Below are positions 1-10,900 of a stretch of DNA of 64,000 bases, in pieces. The translations under genes were made by a program, and so were the position numbers. The DNA is taken from contig CM049313.1 of the NCBI GenBank assembly GCA_026874595.1, positions 51,075,659 through 51,139,658 on the forward strand, given 5' to 3'. The notes under the pieces were generated by a model. It had not been told where the DNA came from. It saw only the letters and a list, made by a program, of their open reading frames with translations, and made no database searches. Source of the DNA: Sipunculus nudus (lineage: Eukaryota > Annelida > Sipuncula > Golfingiida > Sipunculidae). The stretch's first letter is position 1, and the number at the start of each line of letters is the position of its first letter.

Positions 1-642
1 CTCTGTTAAGTGGTTAAACTATACTGTACTATTACTACTATATACTATACTATCCTAAGCCTAGTCACTTTACCAATTTGCAATATAAAAATTGCTATAT
101 TTGTTTACTGCCATTTCGATGACTCATTTCCATCATATTTGTCTGAAAAAAAAAATAATAACTATCGGCTTTTGCATACATTGCGCTCGGCTGGCGGAAA
201 TCTTTAAAGTACCAAAGTGTAATAGGAAAGCCAGTGAACGTTCCTTCTGTTTCAAAGCCAAAAAAGTCTGTGATTAATTTCCTATTACACTTAGAAAATC
301 TCAAACTCTTGTATAATTTAGAACTAATTAAAAAACGTATCTCTTTCGGCGAGCTTTTGGTAATTAACATGCATCATTTTTTTTCTTGGGTCAGGCACGG
401 GGAGCGCTCTTTTCCATGAAATTGTATGTGGGTATGTAGGTATGTGAATAGCGCTGTGTTTACGCTATATGAATTATATATATAATTCATTATACTATAC
501 TATGATACACGTAGGCCTATACAATAACACAATGAAATACATTTATAAATATATACCGGTAATGTGACACTGAGAATCATGTATTTTATGTATAGTGATA
601 AAATAATATACAAACGTATACTGTCGACAAACACGCACATAC

Positions 643-711
<69 letters not shown>

Positions 712-1602
712 CCTACTATATATATACGTACCGTATCTATATACCGTACTATATATACCTAATATATAATTTATTTTGGGTGTAAACCCTACATTACAAT
801 AATTAATGATTATAAAATGATAATTACAAAATAAAAATATATATATTTAATAATACGTACCATCTACGGTTAATTGGCTAATTAAAGTACAAGAAGTATG
901 AGTCTTAGCGAGTATTTACATTATTTCCCCAAAAGTTTAAAGTCTCGTCAAATGAATGTTTATCTGTTGAGCCATAAAAATAAACTTCAAGTGCATGAAT
1001 TATGAAATTCAACTGAACATAAAATCTTGACTGAATTCAGGTCGGCATTTGTCAACCTGGTGCAAGTCAGACTGTAGCGCCATCTGTCCTACCAACACCG
1101 CGAAATTTAAACTTGTGACGAGGCACTGGACTGCCAGCTTCATTTTTGTGAGTAAAATAATTTCTCGGCCAGGCTTTTAATGCATTAGGGGATTGATTAC
1201 AATTCAGTAATACCCGCAAGGCTTTACATTTGTTGTGAAAATGCTGCTTGGAAGCGCGAAACGAATAAGTATACCCCTTCTTTTCTCGATATCATGTCGT
1301 TTGCTTATATTATCGCTCAACACATTTTAAAATGGGGGAGGGGGGGGGTGTCAAATGACCAGGCTGATGACAGCTGTACAGGTTCAAATCCAGACTTGTC
1401 ATCTAGTTTTATACAAATTATTAATTTATGAACAGGATAATTATTTTACATTACAAAATAAAATGGAGATACTTTTTCATTTAATTATATTCTAAGGAAA
1501 ATATTATTATAATTATTTTTATTCATAACTTATACCATCATTATTTATAGAGTTGGAGCGGATTATTGAATCCGGTATTCATTTCCAAGATGGGGCTTAA
1601 CT
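1..1602. other. Intergenic, no gene seen
   Basis: AT-rich sequence with only short random reading frames. It holds a perfect 22-bp palindrome at 469-490 (ATGAATTA...TAATTCAT), a long (TA)n tract at 644-709 and a short poly-G run near 1340. I see no exon-like stretch with a splice context. Confidence 0.6.
644..709. repeat. (TA)n microsatellite
   Basis: Uninterrupted TA dinucleotides over about 66 bp, followed by further TA-rich sequence to about 770. Confidence 0.95.
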
Positions 1603-1611
1603 GACTGGACG
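1603..1611 (+). repeat. Left target-site duplication, GACTGGACG
   Basis: Nine bases identical to 4461-4469; together they flank the long inverted-repeat element at 1612-4460 exactly. Confidence 0.8.
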
Positions 1612-4460
1612 GGGATGGTATAATTCACTGATCAGCGCGCTGATCAGCGGTCTGCAGTATAAAACGCTGATCAGCGCCCTGATCAGCGATCTTTCAATTA
1701 AAGCATCAATTTCAGAGGAATTAGCACCCATAAAGCAACCTTCGACTATTGTGTGAATAAATATGATTAAAAGACACAATTTCTATCAGTATTACGTATT
1801 TTCAAACATGTATATATTTTTTGTGTTAAATGTTTAAACATGAAACGCAAGCTATACGTGCCAGTGACTATTTCGCTGATCAGCGGTGCTGATCAGCGAC
1901 CTTTTAATCGAAACATTAATATCAGGCAAAATAGCCATCATTTAGCAACCTCCGACTGTCATGTGATTAAATGTGATTTAAAGACACATGTTCTATAAGT
2001 ATTACATATTTACAAACATACGAATACACTTTTAATGTTTTACTTATTATGCATGAAACCTTTCAACCAACTACTATTTCGCTGATCAGCAAACTGCGCA
2101 ATCGCTTGAAGCTGATAAGGTGCTCATTGGCAATGATTTACGTATTTCTTGGTTATGATACCTGTCATCAGTGATTCTCTATAATGGTAACATAGAGGGC
2201 TCTCAGTTGTTTACTTAATTATTCCTGTGAAAACCGAATGACTGCCAAAACATCGTATCACATATAATTTACAAAAAAATCCGTTCCCCACAGGAGATAT
2301 TAGCTGACAGTAGGGGGCGCTGCAGTAATTTGTTGGTAGATTTTCACCGGCCAGGTAATAGAAAAAATAGCTGAGATTGAAACTAAGTTCGCATGAATTT
2401 TAAAATTTTAATTTATTTATAATATCTTGCACATATATTTAAGTGAAAATGCCACGAATGAACCAACAGCAAAATATTGTCGACTGTGGATTTTTTGCAA
2501 TCGCTAATATTGTTGAATATCGTTTTAATAAATTTGAAAGTAGGCCTATAGGAACTGGTAAAACAACATGTATTTTGATCAGACAAAAGTGAGAGGGCAA
2601 TCATTAATTATTTAGAAGAAGGCATATTTAGTCATTTTTCTAAAGAAACCTTTAAAGGATTTACAATTTAATGGAAGGGTCGATCTACGAAAAATTTCGC
2701 ATTTCAGCAAGTATACAGTATCTGAAAAAATAACATCTTAATATTTATTCTTTGAAGTCTATTATGGCAATAAAAATGTAAACTAATTTGATTTGATCAG
2801 AAAAAAGTGAGAGGGCAATCATTAATTATTTAGAAGAAGGCATATTTAGTCGTTTTTCTAAAGAAACCGTAAAAGGATTTACAATTTAAAGGAAGGGTCT
2901 TCTACGAAAAACTTCCCATTTCAGCAAGTATACAGTATCTGAAAATAACATCTTGATATTTATTCTTTGGAGTTTATTATGGCAATAAAAATGTAAGCTA
3001 ATTTAGAGTTTAAGAGTTTAATATTTTATAATACCTAACACATTGATCCCTATAAAAACGATATAAAGTTCTGAATAACAATGCCATTGTAGAATTTAGA
3101 TGTTACATCCATCCTGTTACCTTATTGTTTCAACACCGTTCATCGACATTCACTACCGTTAAAAGTTAAAAAAAAGGTGATGATTTATATTATAGTGTTG
3201 TAATTAAAAGTGTTTACTCCTTCAACCTTTCTAGTACTAATTATATATATGTTGATAGTGTATGCTGTTTTCCAAAATTATGAAAAGCATTCCTATTCCA
3301 ATCATTTTTGAGAAATATATAAGTAACGATGTTAAAGCAATAGATATGCAGATATTTTTACACAATTATGGAAATGTCCTGTTGTAAAATGAAAAAAAAA
3401 TTTGATGTTTTTGTGGAGGAAAAATTAAAACAGGAGTAACCTATCAACATTGTGTTAAAATTGATCAAATCATCTATACAACGGTGTTGAAAATGATTCT
3501 GGCGACCCACCTTTTAAATGCAAAAAAAAGGGGAAATATAAGAGGGATGTAAAGAAACTTGTGAAAGTTTTTAAGGAACGATTATATCATAAATGGAGAG
3601 TGAAAGAATCCTTAGGCTATACTTACACTTCTTAATAAAAATAAGAGGATAATATACATTTAACATTTTTATTTTTGATAAATTTAAATTTTATATACAT
3701 TCATACTAAGTGCATATCTCGGCTATTTATATCACCTTGTCGGTGAACACCTGACAAGAAATTACTGCGGCGCCCCCTACTGTTAGCTTATATCTTCGAG
3801 TGGTCGGTGGGGCACTGATATTTTATAGTTGTATAAAGTAGCCTGGTATGGGCAATTTATTGGCAATCACTCGGTTTCACAGGATATAACCAAAACAACT
3901 GAGAGCCTTCAGTAATACCATTATAGAGAATCACCCGTGACAGGTATCTTAGTCAAGAAGTACGTAAATCATTGCCGATCAGCGATTGCACAGTTTGTAG
4001 GTGGTAGAAAGGTTTCATGCATAATAAGTAACACATTAAAAGTGTTTTCGTTTGTTTGTAAATATGAAACACTTATAGAACATGTATCTTTAAAAAACAT
4101 TCTATCATATAATAGAGGGAGGTTGTTATAAGGGGCTAATTTATCTAAAATAAATGCTTGGACTGAAAGTTACCTGATCAGCGCCACTGATCAGCGAAAT
4201 AGTCACTGGCAATGTAACTTGTGTTTCATGTATAATCATGAACACAATAAAAATATATGCATATGTTTGTAAATATGTAATACTGATAGGAATGGTGTCT
4301 TTTTATCATATTTTATCACAAAATAGGCGGAGGTTGCTATATGGGAGATAATTTGCCTGAAATCAATGCTGTCATTTAAAGTTGGCTGATCAGCACGCTG
4401 ATCAGCGTTTTATACTGCAGACCGCTGATCAGCACGCTGATCAGCGAATTATACCCTTCC
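1612..4460. mobile_element. Non-autonomous DNA transposon with ~800-bp inverted arms and 9-bp TSD
   Basis: The left arm (1612 to about 2425) is matched in inverted orientation by the right arm (about 3668 to 4460). Outer ends read GGGATGGTATAATTC and, reverse-complemented, GGAAGGGTATAATTC. The element is flanked by a perfect 9-bp direct repeat. Both arms carry many copies of the palindrome GCTGATCAGC and a matched GGGGGCGC block near 2314 and 3770. The loop of about 1.25 kb encodes no transposase; its longest reading frames are under 70 codons. Long TIRs plus a 9-bp duplication resemble Mutator-like (MULE) or foldback elements by established family traits, but without a transposase the superfamily is inference. 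Confidence 0.85.
2575..3005 (+). repeat. 218-bp direct tandem duplication inside the inverted-repeat element
   Basis: Two adjacent copies starting at about 2575 and 2793, each beginning TTGATCAGA and containing AGTGAGAGGGCAATC. They differ by scattered substitutions and small indels. They lie in the loop between the inverted arms. Confidence 0.85.
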
Positions 4461-4469
4461 GACTGGACG
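4461..4469 (+). repeat. Right target-site duplication, GACTGGACG
   Basis: Exact copy of 1603-1611, immediately outside the right terminus. Confidence 0.8.
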
Positions 4470-5399
4470 TCTCATATTAGTTGTAATCAACATAAGCCAT
4501 GACATGCCCGATGATATGACATCGACATGCCTCTTCCTTCTTCATTACATGAATTCTAAACATCATCACGTCTGTCCATATACACCCATAACCTCGTCCA
4601 TGTAAGCCGAATTCTATACTGGCTCCTAAAGTTAAACATGTTATGACTATATGAGGCTCAAGTTTTATGATTTATAATTGCTAAGGCATTGTTGACCATA
4701 TCTGTATATAACTGAAATATATCACTGTTATTAATCAGTATTAGCATTTAGCAATAGTATTGCCTGCTCCATAATTAGTATGGCCAGCCTAAAACCCTGT
4801 ATGTCACGGGTTTTCTGGAATAATGTGTCCCCGTTTGCATAATTCTTACAACTAATAAATGTCAATAACTTTGTTAAATGAATAGTCATATTAAATCATT
4901 TTAAAAACTGTTATGATCCTGAAACAAAAACAAATCTGACAGTACTTAGGGGGCCTAAGTTTTTCAGAGGGGTGTAAAAATACATTGAAAAATCTATGCA
5001 TTGAATTGTTAGCCCTCAATAAAATTGTAATCAGTTCATTTCAATTTTTATTTATTTTTTAGCACGTATTATGACTATCAGTATCATCCCAAAGTCCCCA
5101 GGGAGCTCTCAAATTTGACGTAGCAGTTTGCGATGTCGAAGCTCTTTAATGCATATGTGCCCTTAATCTATTTTAAATGTTCACTGTTTGACAACTCCCA
5201 TTCCCTTAGAAACAATTATGGCAGTGACAAATAGAGGGAGGACTATATTTTTTTTATATTGGTCAATTTACTAACATCCATTTTGGTAAATTGCTTTTCA
5301 AAAAGTCTCACTCTGAAATTTACTACTTAAGTAAGGATTGAATTGATAATTGAATTACAGGTGAAAAATAACTGAATCTATTCTAAGGGCCCCCACAAA
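4470..5399. other. Intergenic, nothing recognised
   Basis: AT-rich sequence without coding features, tandem repeats or clear element ends. Confidence 0.5.
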
Positions 5400-5858
5400 C
5401 AGGGTTGGCCGGTAAGAGCCACCCCCGGCTTTTAACTGCTGGCTAAATCTGGCTTTAACCGGCCCGGTCAATACTTCAAAAGTGGCTAATACTGGCTTTT
5501 ACCGGCTAATACTTCTGAATTTTAATATAAATATGCCTCAAAACAAATAAACAACAACAGCGTTATTTTAAAATGTTTTTATTGTCATACAAGCCTGTTC
5601 ATTGTACATTGTGCCAGGAAATAGTAAAGTAAATTATTTAAAATGACACAACAAATATCATACCAGTTTAGCAAGGTAGTACTGAGACTGCAGGAGGAAT
5701 CAAGGTTAATGTGCAGTACTGTAATATGCATGCTGATTTAACTCTAAAGATTTACAGTTTGTACAAATGCTTGGCTTGTCAAATGACATAAGTTCTAAGA
5801 TAAATGTCACAAGTAAGGTGCATCACTGTGCCAGTCTCACCAATCTACCTCTTCACTG
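5400..5858. mobile_element. Possible hAT-like MITE
   Basis: Starts CAGGGTTGGCCGGTAA, a hAT-style terminus, and ends CACTG. It is flanked by the exact 8-bp repeat CCCACAAA (5392-5399 and 5859-5866). The first 120 bp repeat the words CTGGCT and ACCGGC. The two termini match only over about 5 bases, so the right boundary rests mainly on the duplication. No coding capacity. Confidence 0.45.
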
Positions 5859-7582
5859 CCCACAAATCATGGGCCTAATTTTTTGGATGAAAATTCAAAT
5901 TAAAAAAGAAATGGCTGATATACCTAGAATAGGTTGAGACTATTGCTAGTATTGTCTCACCCATTGATGTGCTCCTATGTTCTTTTTCACCCTGCTGTTA
6001 CAGTCTCCACCTCAAGTTATAGTGTAATAGTCTAGTCTAGTGTCACAGTTTCAATTTACCTAACGAATGTCAGTAATCACCTAAATGGCCATAAGGAAGA
6101 CTAATGGCCAATTTTGGCCATGATATGCACCTGTACAAACTACAAAATAAGTAAAAATAAAAAGAACAAAGGGTTTATTATTATTACTAAATTGATCCCA
6201 AATTATTCTAAGTATAAAGATCTGTCAATTTTTCAAAATAGGGATAACTGTAAGATTTGAAAGCTCTTCATTTTGGCATCTCCAAACCATTTATATCAAG
6301 TGAATATGGGCATCCAGGGCAAATCTGCAATGTTTTAACATGAGTGAGGAACAAAATCTGGAACAGCTTTTCAAGAAAAGTGGTCCCAGAGAAATGCTCT
6401 CAACAAAGGTAAATATATATAAATACAGAGATATATATAAAATGGTAATTACGAGTTTCCCAGTGGAAAATGCTGTTGGAAACGTGATCCAAGTGGAACT
6501 TACCACTGGGAAACTGGGATTTTGCGGAGCATGTCCCACTTAGCGACCTTAACCTTTATTTGCTGCTTTTTGAGATGCAGGAAGCAAATAAAGACACCAA
6601 TATTTGACTGGTTTACCTTAAAGCTTTAAATGACAAACAAAATTGAACAAATATGACAAGAAACATATTTTATTAATAAGTTTCTTTTTTGTTGTTAAAA
6701 CAACCTAGACATCCTTTCAGTGGGTCTTTTGTTTGGTACCGAAAGTTTGCAAGTGGCACTTATGACCTGCTATCTGGTAATTACCATATTTCCGAGCGGT
6801 AACAAACGCAACATTAACTTGGTTAACTGACAAGCAATGGGGCCACTTGTAACAGAAATGGCACTGCCATCTGGTGGATTCAGTTGACATCAAACAGAGC
6901 ACCTCCACAAGAGGTCATTTCCATTCAAAACAAACCTGTTCTTGGGAATGAATTGTGGTCTTTGTGGAACAGCCCATACTACATGTCGTATATGTCAAAT
7001 TTCAAAACCAAAATGTGTTACAATTCAAGAAATATACTTCTGTTAACCCTGCAGTTGTACCAATTATCACTTATTATTTTTAAGTTCTTCCCGCAAAAAA
7101 ATTCATGTTCCTGTAATTAGCCTTGAAACAATTCTACTCCAACATTTTAAATTGACTACATCTACTCCTTCATTAAGTCTTATGCCTCTGTCACTGGTGT
7201 ATTTAGAAGCCCCAGTGCATTGTGGGGTAGGGATTTTGTTACCCCAATCCAAATCTGCACATTATGGAAGCTCAGCACACAATACTGGGTGTATGAAACA
7301 TGCATTCCAAATATTATGTTATATTTACCATCCATCCCAGTTAAATTGTGACAAAATATTCAGAGATAACAGCTTTCCTGTAATTTTTGCTTGCAGGAAC
7401 ATATTCAGGTAACAAATGCCACAGAAACCTTGAGATGCTTGAGATCATTAAATAATCTGATTAATGTTCTGGTTTATAAACTAAGCGTTATCCCCTTGCA
7501 TTGCAATGTGGATGATGTTAGAGTAAAAAATTTACAATCTTTTTCAAACCACATGTTGTATTACACTTTTTTTATTTTACAG
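5859..7582. other. Upstream region of the multi-pass membrane protein gene
   Basis: No convincing coding sequence. Short reading frames at 6291-6543 on both strands overlap an inverted repeat and look spurious. The region presumably holds the promoter and any 5' non-coding exon of the next gene: the coding exon has a strong acceptor (ACTTTTTTTATTTTACAG) ending at 7582, which implies upstream splicing. A splice-like GAACATATTCAG segment at 7397-7408 between CAG and GTAAC could be a tiny 5' exon, unproven. Confidence 0.4.
6455..6514. repeat. Inverted repeat with perfect 12-bp arms
   Basis: GTTTCCCAGTGG at 6455-6466 and CCACTGGGAAAC at 6503-6514, with a 36-bp loop. Confidence 0.8.
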
Positions 7583-7627
7583 GTATATGCATGCTAAGCT
7601 GGTAGGTTATAGAAAAAAACTGTTAGG

Positions 7628-7994
7628 ATGTCAAGAACTTCTTTGAGTCCAGGAAAATCCCTCCGGAGGCGCCCTCTGCAGTCATTTAATGACACTTCAG
7701 ATGCAGCAGATGCAACTATTGAGGATGCGTCGAACCAAGAAAACTTGTCATCATATCCTTCCACAAGATCGATTAAGAAATCAGTCAAGAAATCCCGTCC
7801 CACTCCAGCCCCTAGGCCAGTTATGAGCACTCCCCGCTACCCTTGTGGTGGCAGCAACAACCGATCACAGTTTACCCCTCTACACAATGTGGTACAGAGT
7901 CTGAAAGAGAGGATGGAGCAGCAAGCAGGCTCAGCTGGCAGCTTCGTCCTCAATAGAATCAGCCCAGGACTGGCTCAGCTGAAGTCATCTGCAG
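7628..7994 (+). CDS. Membrane protein gene, coding exon 1
   Basis: Residues 1-122 plus one base of codon 123. It encodes the soluble basic N-terminal region. Donor G|GTGTGT. The 5' UTR part of this exon begins at 7583. Confidence 0.8.
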
Positions 7995-10900
7995 GTGTGT
8001 TAAGTACATGTATTGTAATAGCAAATATAGCTTTCCAAAGTAATTCAGTAAGAGTAATAACAGACAAAAAATATGTGTTATAGTATGAGTAATAGAAAAC
8101 AAAGTGATAGAGTAATACATATTTCTTTTTGTTACAGTACTTAACATTTTTTGCTTGTTCATCAGATACATGAGCAGTTAGTGCTAGACTGGCTATAAGT
8201 TATTCTGGTTCAGTGAATGTGTAGGTTGTGTATATTATTAGGGTCAGCATGGGCCAGCCCGTTATCTTCAGATGCTAATTACTTGGGAGTACTTAACTGT
8301 ACATTGTTATGTATGAGTGGCAGTCCAATACACCACAGACATGTTTCACCCATGCAGGAGATCAGGTCATAGTTAGGGTTACATTTTTACTCGCTTGCAG
8401 CTTTTGCCAGTTTCACTGTTTGTCTTTTTCTATAATTTGGCTGTTATTTTGTTTGTAGCCAACTCGCTCCGTAACAAGCAGGCAAGTTTGGCCGAGAAGC
8501 ATCAGGAGTTGAAGAATCGGGCAGACCAGTTATGTGTCGGAGGTGGAATCAGCTTGTGGCCGGATATGGAGAACATGAGGCTGACTCAGGGAGAAGTTGT
8601 TAATCTGATTTTCACGTGCATTGGACTGTTCATGAGCACCATCTGCCTGTACAATAAACTCCATGGTAAGAGCAGAAAAAATGTTTAAAATCCTGCTTTG
8701 AATTTTTCATTCTTATGGCTGCAGTTCTGCTACATTTTTTCACTTTTTTTTAAGAATATACCTGTTTTTACTGTACAATTAACTCAAGAAAACGTCTGAT
8801 TTGAATAACATTTTCTTGTTTGCTTTATTTGTGAATATTTCATCCTTCCCTAGTAAAAAAATGCCCTCTTCATAATGATTCTTTGTGGCTTAACAAACAA
8901 AATTTGAAGAGATTTATTTGCCAGAACTGTAAGAAAAGACGCATGTTTTGTTTAAGGATGCAATTCTGTGCTCTGAGTAAATAACTAATATGCAAATCCA
9001 TATGGAAAATAACTTAATATTATAGCTTCCCCTATCATATGTGGATCTTTGTTCTAGTTTTCTCAGAATTGCAATTTACGATGAGTGCACACCGCCGCTA
9101 AATCAAATCAATTCTACTGGGTCTGTCCCCTTATCCAGACCCTCACCAAAAGTTAATGCTGCCTTTCTCATTATTTTAGCTTTCATATGTTTTACTTTTT
9201 ATGTAGTTGTCATTACAGAATGAACATATGTTGCTCACTTTTTACATATTTAGTATTTGCTTAACAACACTTTTTACATATTTAGTATTTGCTTAACAAC
9301 ACTTTTTACATATTTAGTATTTGCTTAACAACATCCAATACACACTGTCTTCAAATGAATGATTTATAATCATACAGGTCATGTTCATGAGAAACTGGGG
9401 TACCACTATGACATTCTGAAGACCTTTCGTGCTACAACACCACTTATATACAGAGAGGACAATGCGACATTCAGGATAAGCCTGCTAGAGTGGCACCAGG
9501 GGCTGCAACAAATTGTAGTAAGTGAATTGTATTTGCTTAACATGGTCAACCATACCAGCATACTATGCAGTGGCCCTGCTACATTTGTTCCGGTGTAGGA
9601 TTTCACCTACAGATAAAAATATAAGAAAGAGCTGTTTGAAATGGGAATAAATGATATCATTTAAGCCAAACCATGCCATACTGCCAGCCCTCGGGTAAGC
9701 ACTTTGCATAAGATGGGAAGAGTTGCTGTGGCTGGTAAGCTTTACCTGAGCTGAACATCATCTGTCTCCAAATTATGCAACGTATTGTTACAGTTAAAGT
9801 GTTAGCCATGACAACCCGACTCAGTAGGCAATGGAATAATTGGGCTGGTAAGCCTACTCGAATCATGGCACAAGTGATATCGAGGATTGTATCGCAGTGG
9901 TATTGCATCAGATTGCATTCATATTGTGGTAAACGGCCCATAATCTCAATTTTATTCCAAGAATATTGAATAAACATCATAAAATACATGTGAGCTCACA
10001 ACCTTAACTGAAACACTGTCTCCATGGACACAGGTTATTTCCTGTATCGCCTGCTAGCTGCCTGCATCCAGTAACCTGTGTGAGCCATGCTTGTGTTCAT
10101 GCGGTCATAAATTCAACAAACATGCCGAGGAGTTCACTAACATGTTGGGTTAAAACCAAATTTTTCTCGCACATGTTTGGTATTGTTAGAAAATACACAA
10201 AAAATGCTAACTATTGGTCTGGTTTATGTTGATTGACAGTGTACCTATAGGCCATGATTGACGAAGCGTTGTCAGAAATGATGAAAATATATAATGCATT
10301 CCTCAGGCTTAGATGTAGTGACACTCTTGAGCCAGTGATGTGGTTGTAATGTCCTAGGGACGATATGATGCTTCTAAAGTGTATGTGAAAGGAAAAATCT
10401 CATAAAAAAATATATTAACAGAGAAGAAAATTGTAAAGTTCAGTTGAAATGGACATAAAATTTTAGTGGTGATCTTAGATAATCTAATAATACCTTCCCA
10501 AAAATTCAAGGGTGAAAACCTCAAAACCTTTGTGATTTTAAATTATGAAATATGTGAAAGCAGTATATTCTCATAGTAAAATATCACACAGAGCTCAGTA
10601 ATAAATTGTGTTTTCATTGCTATTTATTCTTCCATTATTTTTCTTGCAGGATGACATCCAAAAGAACATAAATGTATCTCTGCCTAAAGCTCAGTGGACT
10701 TATCAGCTGTGTGTGGTGTTGTATGTTATGGGGATTGGCATACTACTGTATTATCTTTATGACAACATATTTGCCAAAAGTAAACTCACACCACGGAGGA
10801 CTAAGCAATGGTAAGTTAGTATCAAAACCTATAAACATAAAGACCTGAAACTTAAAATTTTTTGAGTCAGGTTTTAAAACATTTCTTTTAGGATGAGACA

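Noticed and set aside
7594-7830. Open minus-strand frame of 78 codons
   Set aside because: It is the antisense shadow of coding exon 1 of the membrane protein gene, which has good splice sites and in-frame continuation.
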